A DNA stretch of 64,000 nt. Source: Mesodorylaimus sp. YZB2_4 (taxonomy: Eukaryota > Nematoda > Enoplea > Dorylaimida > Dorylaimidae). The notes below the pieces were generated by a model, which was not told where the DNA came from, ran no database searches, and saw only the letters and a list, made by a program, of their open reading frames with translations. The stretch is taken from NCBI GenBank assembly GCA_030248295.1, contig JASANH010001384.1, positions 62,001-126,000 on the forward strand, read 5' to 3'. How positions within the stretch are numbered: position 1 is the stretch's first letter; every line of letters begins with the position of its first letter. Positions 63,606 to 64,000 of the stretch are shown here, piece after piece. The translations under genes and the position numbers were made by a program.

Positions 63606-64000
63606 GTAAGTATCTTACAGCATGCATGAAAGTCTTGTTCTCCAGCACTATGCATTGGTCTTGGACTGCTGCTGTAGCCAGCTCCAAAGCCAACGAAAAT
63701 TTGTCTTTCTTGACCCGTTTGAGTGGTAACGACGGATGGTTCGGCCATTTTATCTTGGACGGTTCTGCTGTTTTTGGTGCGAGACTGTCGATAGTGGCTA
63801 TACTAGAAAAACCAAGAACTGACAATAATATTGCCACTCATTTTCCTTGTCAACTTACTTTCGCCAGTTCTGAAAACAAATTCGTATCTGACCCATTTTT
63901 GAAAAACGGCTTCGTGTGAACCAAGTGAACGAGAACGAAGATTAATCCCACAGGTATATGGTGGAACCAAGGTGCCAACAATTCGTTTTTATTTACTTAG

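Noticed and set aside
63606-63919. Read-through extension of the second lectin paralogue
   Set aside because: The open frame continues past a good GTAAGT donor that matches the first gene's intron position. The extension has no lectin or PAN cysteine pattern.

Overview
The window is nuclear DNA from a multicellular animal. Genes are cut by many GT-AG introns, from tens of bases to several kilobases long. The proteins are typical metazoan housekeeping and signalling proteins, and non-coding DNA carries diverged interspersed repeats, AT microsatellites and long G or C runs. I cannot name the species. A secreted nitrobindin-type protein, T-rich splice acceptors (ttttag, tttcag), long pure G runs and a short TTAGGC-like run would fit a nematode, but each of these is weak evidence.

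Layout. From 2253 to 9271 on the + strand lies a six-exon retinol-dehydrogenase-like short-chain dehydrogenase (SDR). Its splice sites are intact but its reading frame is broken in four places, one of them a stop codon exactly at the catalytic lysine. From 11058 to 58645 all recognised genes lie on the - strand. In transcription order from the right they are: a DCAF8-like WD40 protein (58645-53444), a secreted nitrobindin-domain protein (52193-47227), fatty acyl-CoA reductase (46539-40728), COA6 (39971-39699), the catalytic protein of mitochondrial RNase P, PRORP (39654-32922), VPS53 of the GARP/EARP tethering complexes (32683-23546), and a BAR-RhoGAP protein of the ARHGAP17/44 (RICH) type (23076-11058). 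From 60344 to the right edge on the + strand are a secreted C-type-lectin plus PAN/apple gene and the first exon of a tandem paralogue.

I assembled the six multi-exon - strand genes by hand. In each, the exon lengths sum to a multiple of three with matching intron phases: DCAF8 814 aa, nitrobindin 208 aa, FAR 518 aa, PRORP 637 aa, VPS53 835 aa, RICH-type 936 aa. This is strong internal support for the models.

Functionally the genes are diverse: membrane traffic (VPS53, BAR-RhoGAP), mitochondrial gene expression and respiratory assembly (PRORP, COA6), ether-lipid or wax alcohol synthesis (FAR), ubiquitin ligase substrate selection (DCAF8), haem or nitric oxide chemistry (nitrobindin), and secreted lectins. 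The closest functional link is COA6 and PRORP: both are mitochondrial, lie in the same orientation and are separated by only 44 bp, which suggests co-transcription.

I found no prokaryotic system, CRISPR array, rRNA or convincing tRNA gene, and no clearly novel multi-gene system. The points most worth a second look are the SDR pseudogene with its stop at the active site, the COA6-PRORP pair, the shortened second cysteine motif in COA6, the peptide motifs in the RICH-type tail, two perfect long hairpins, and several repeat families.
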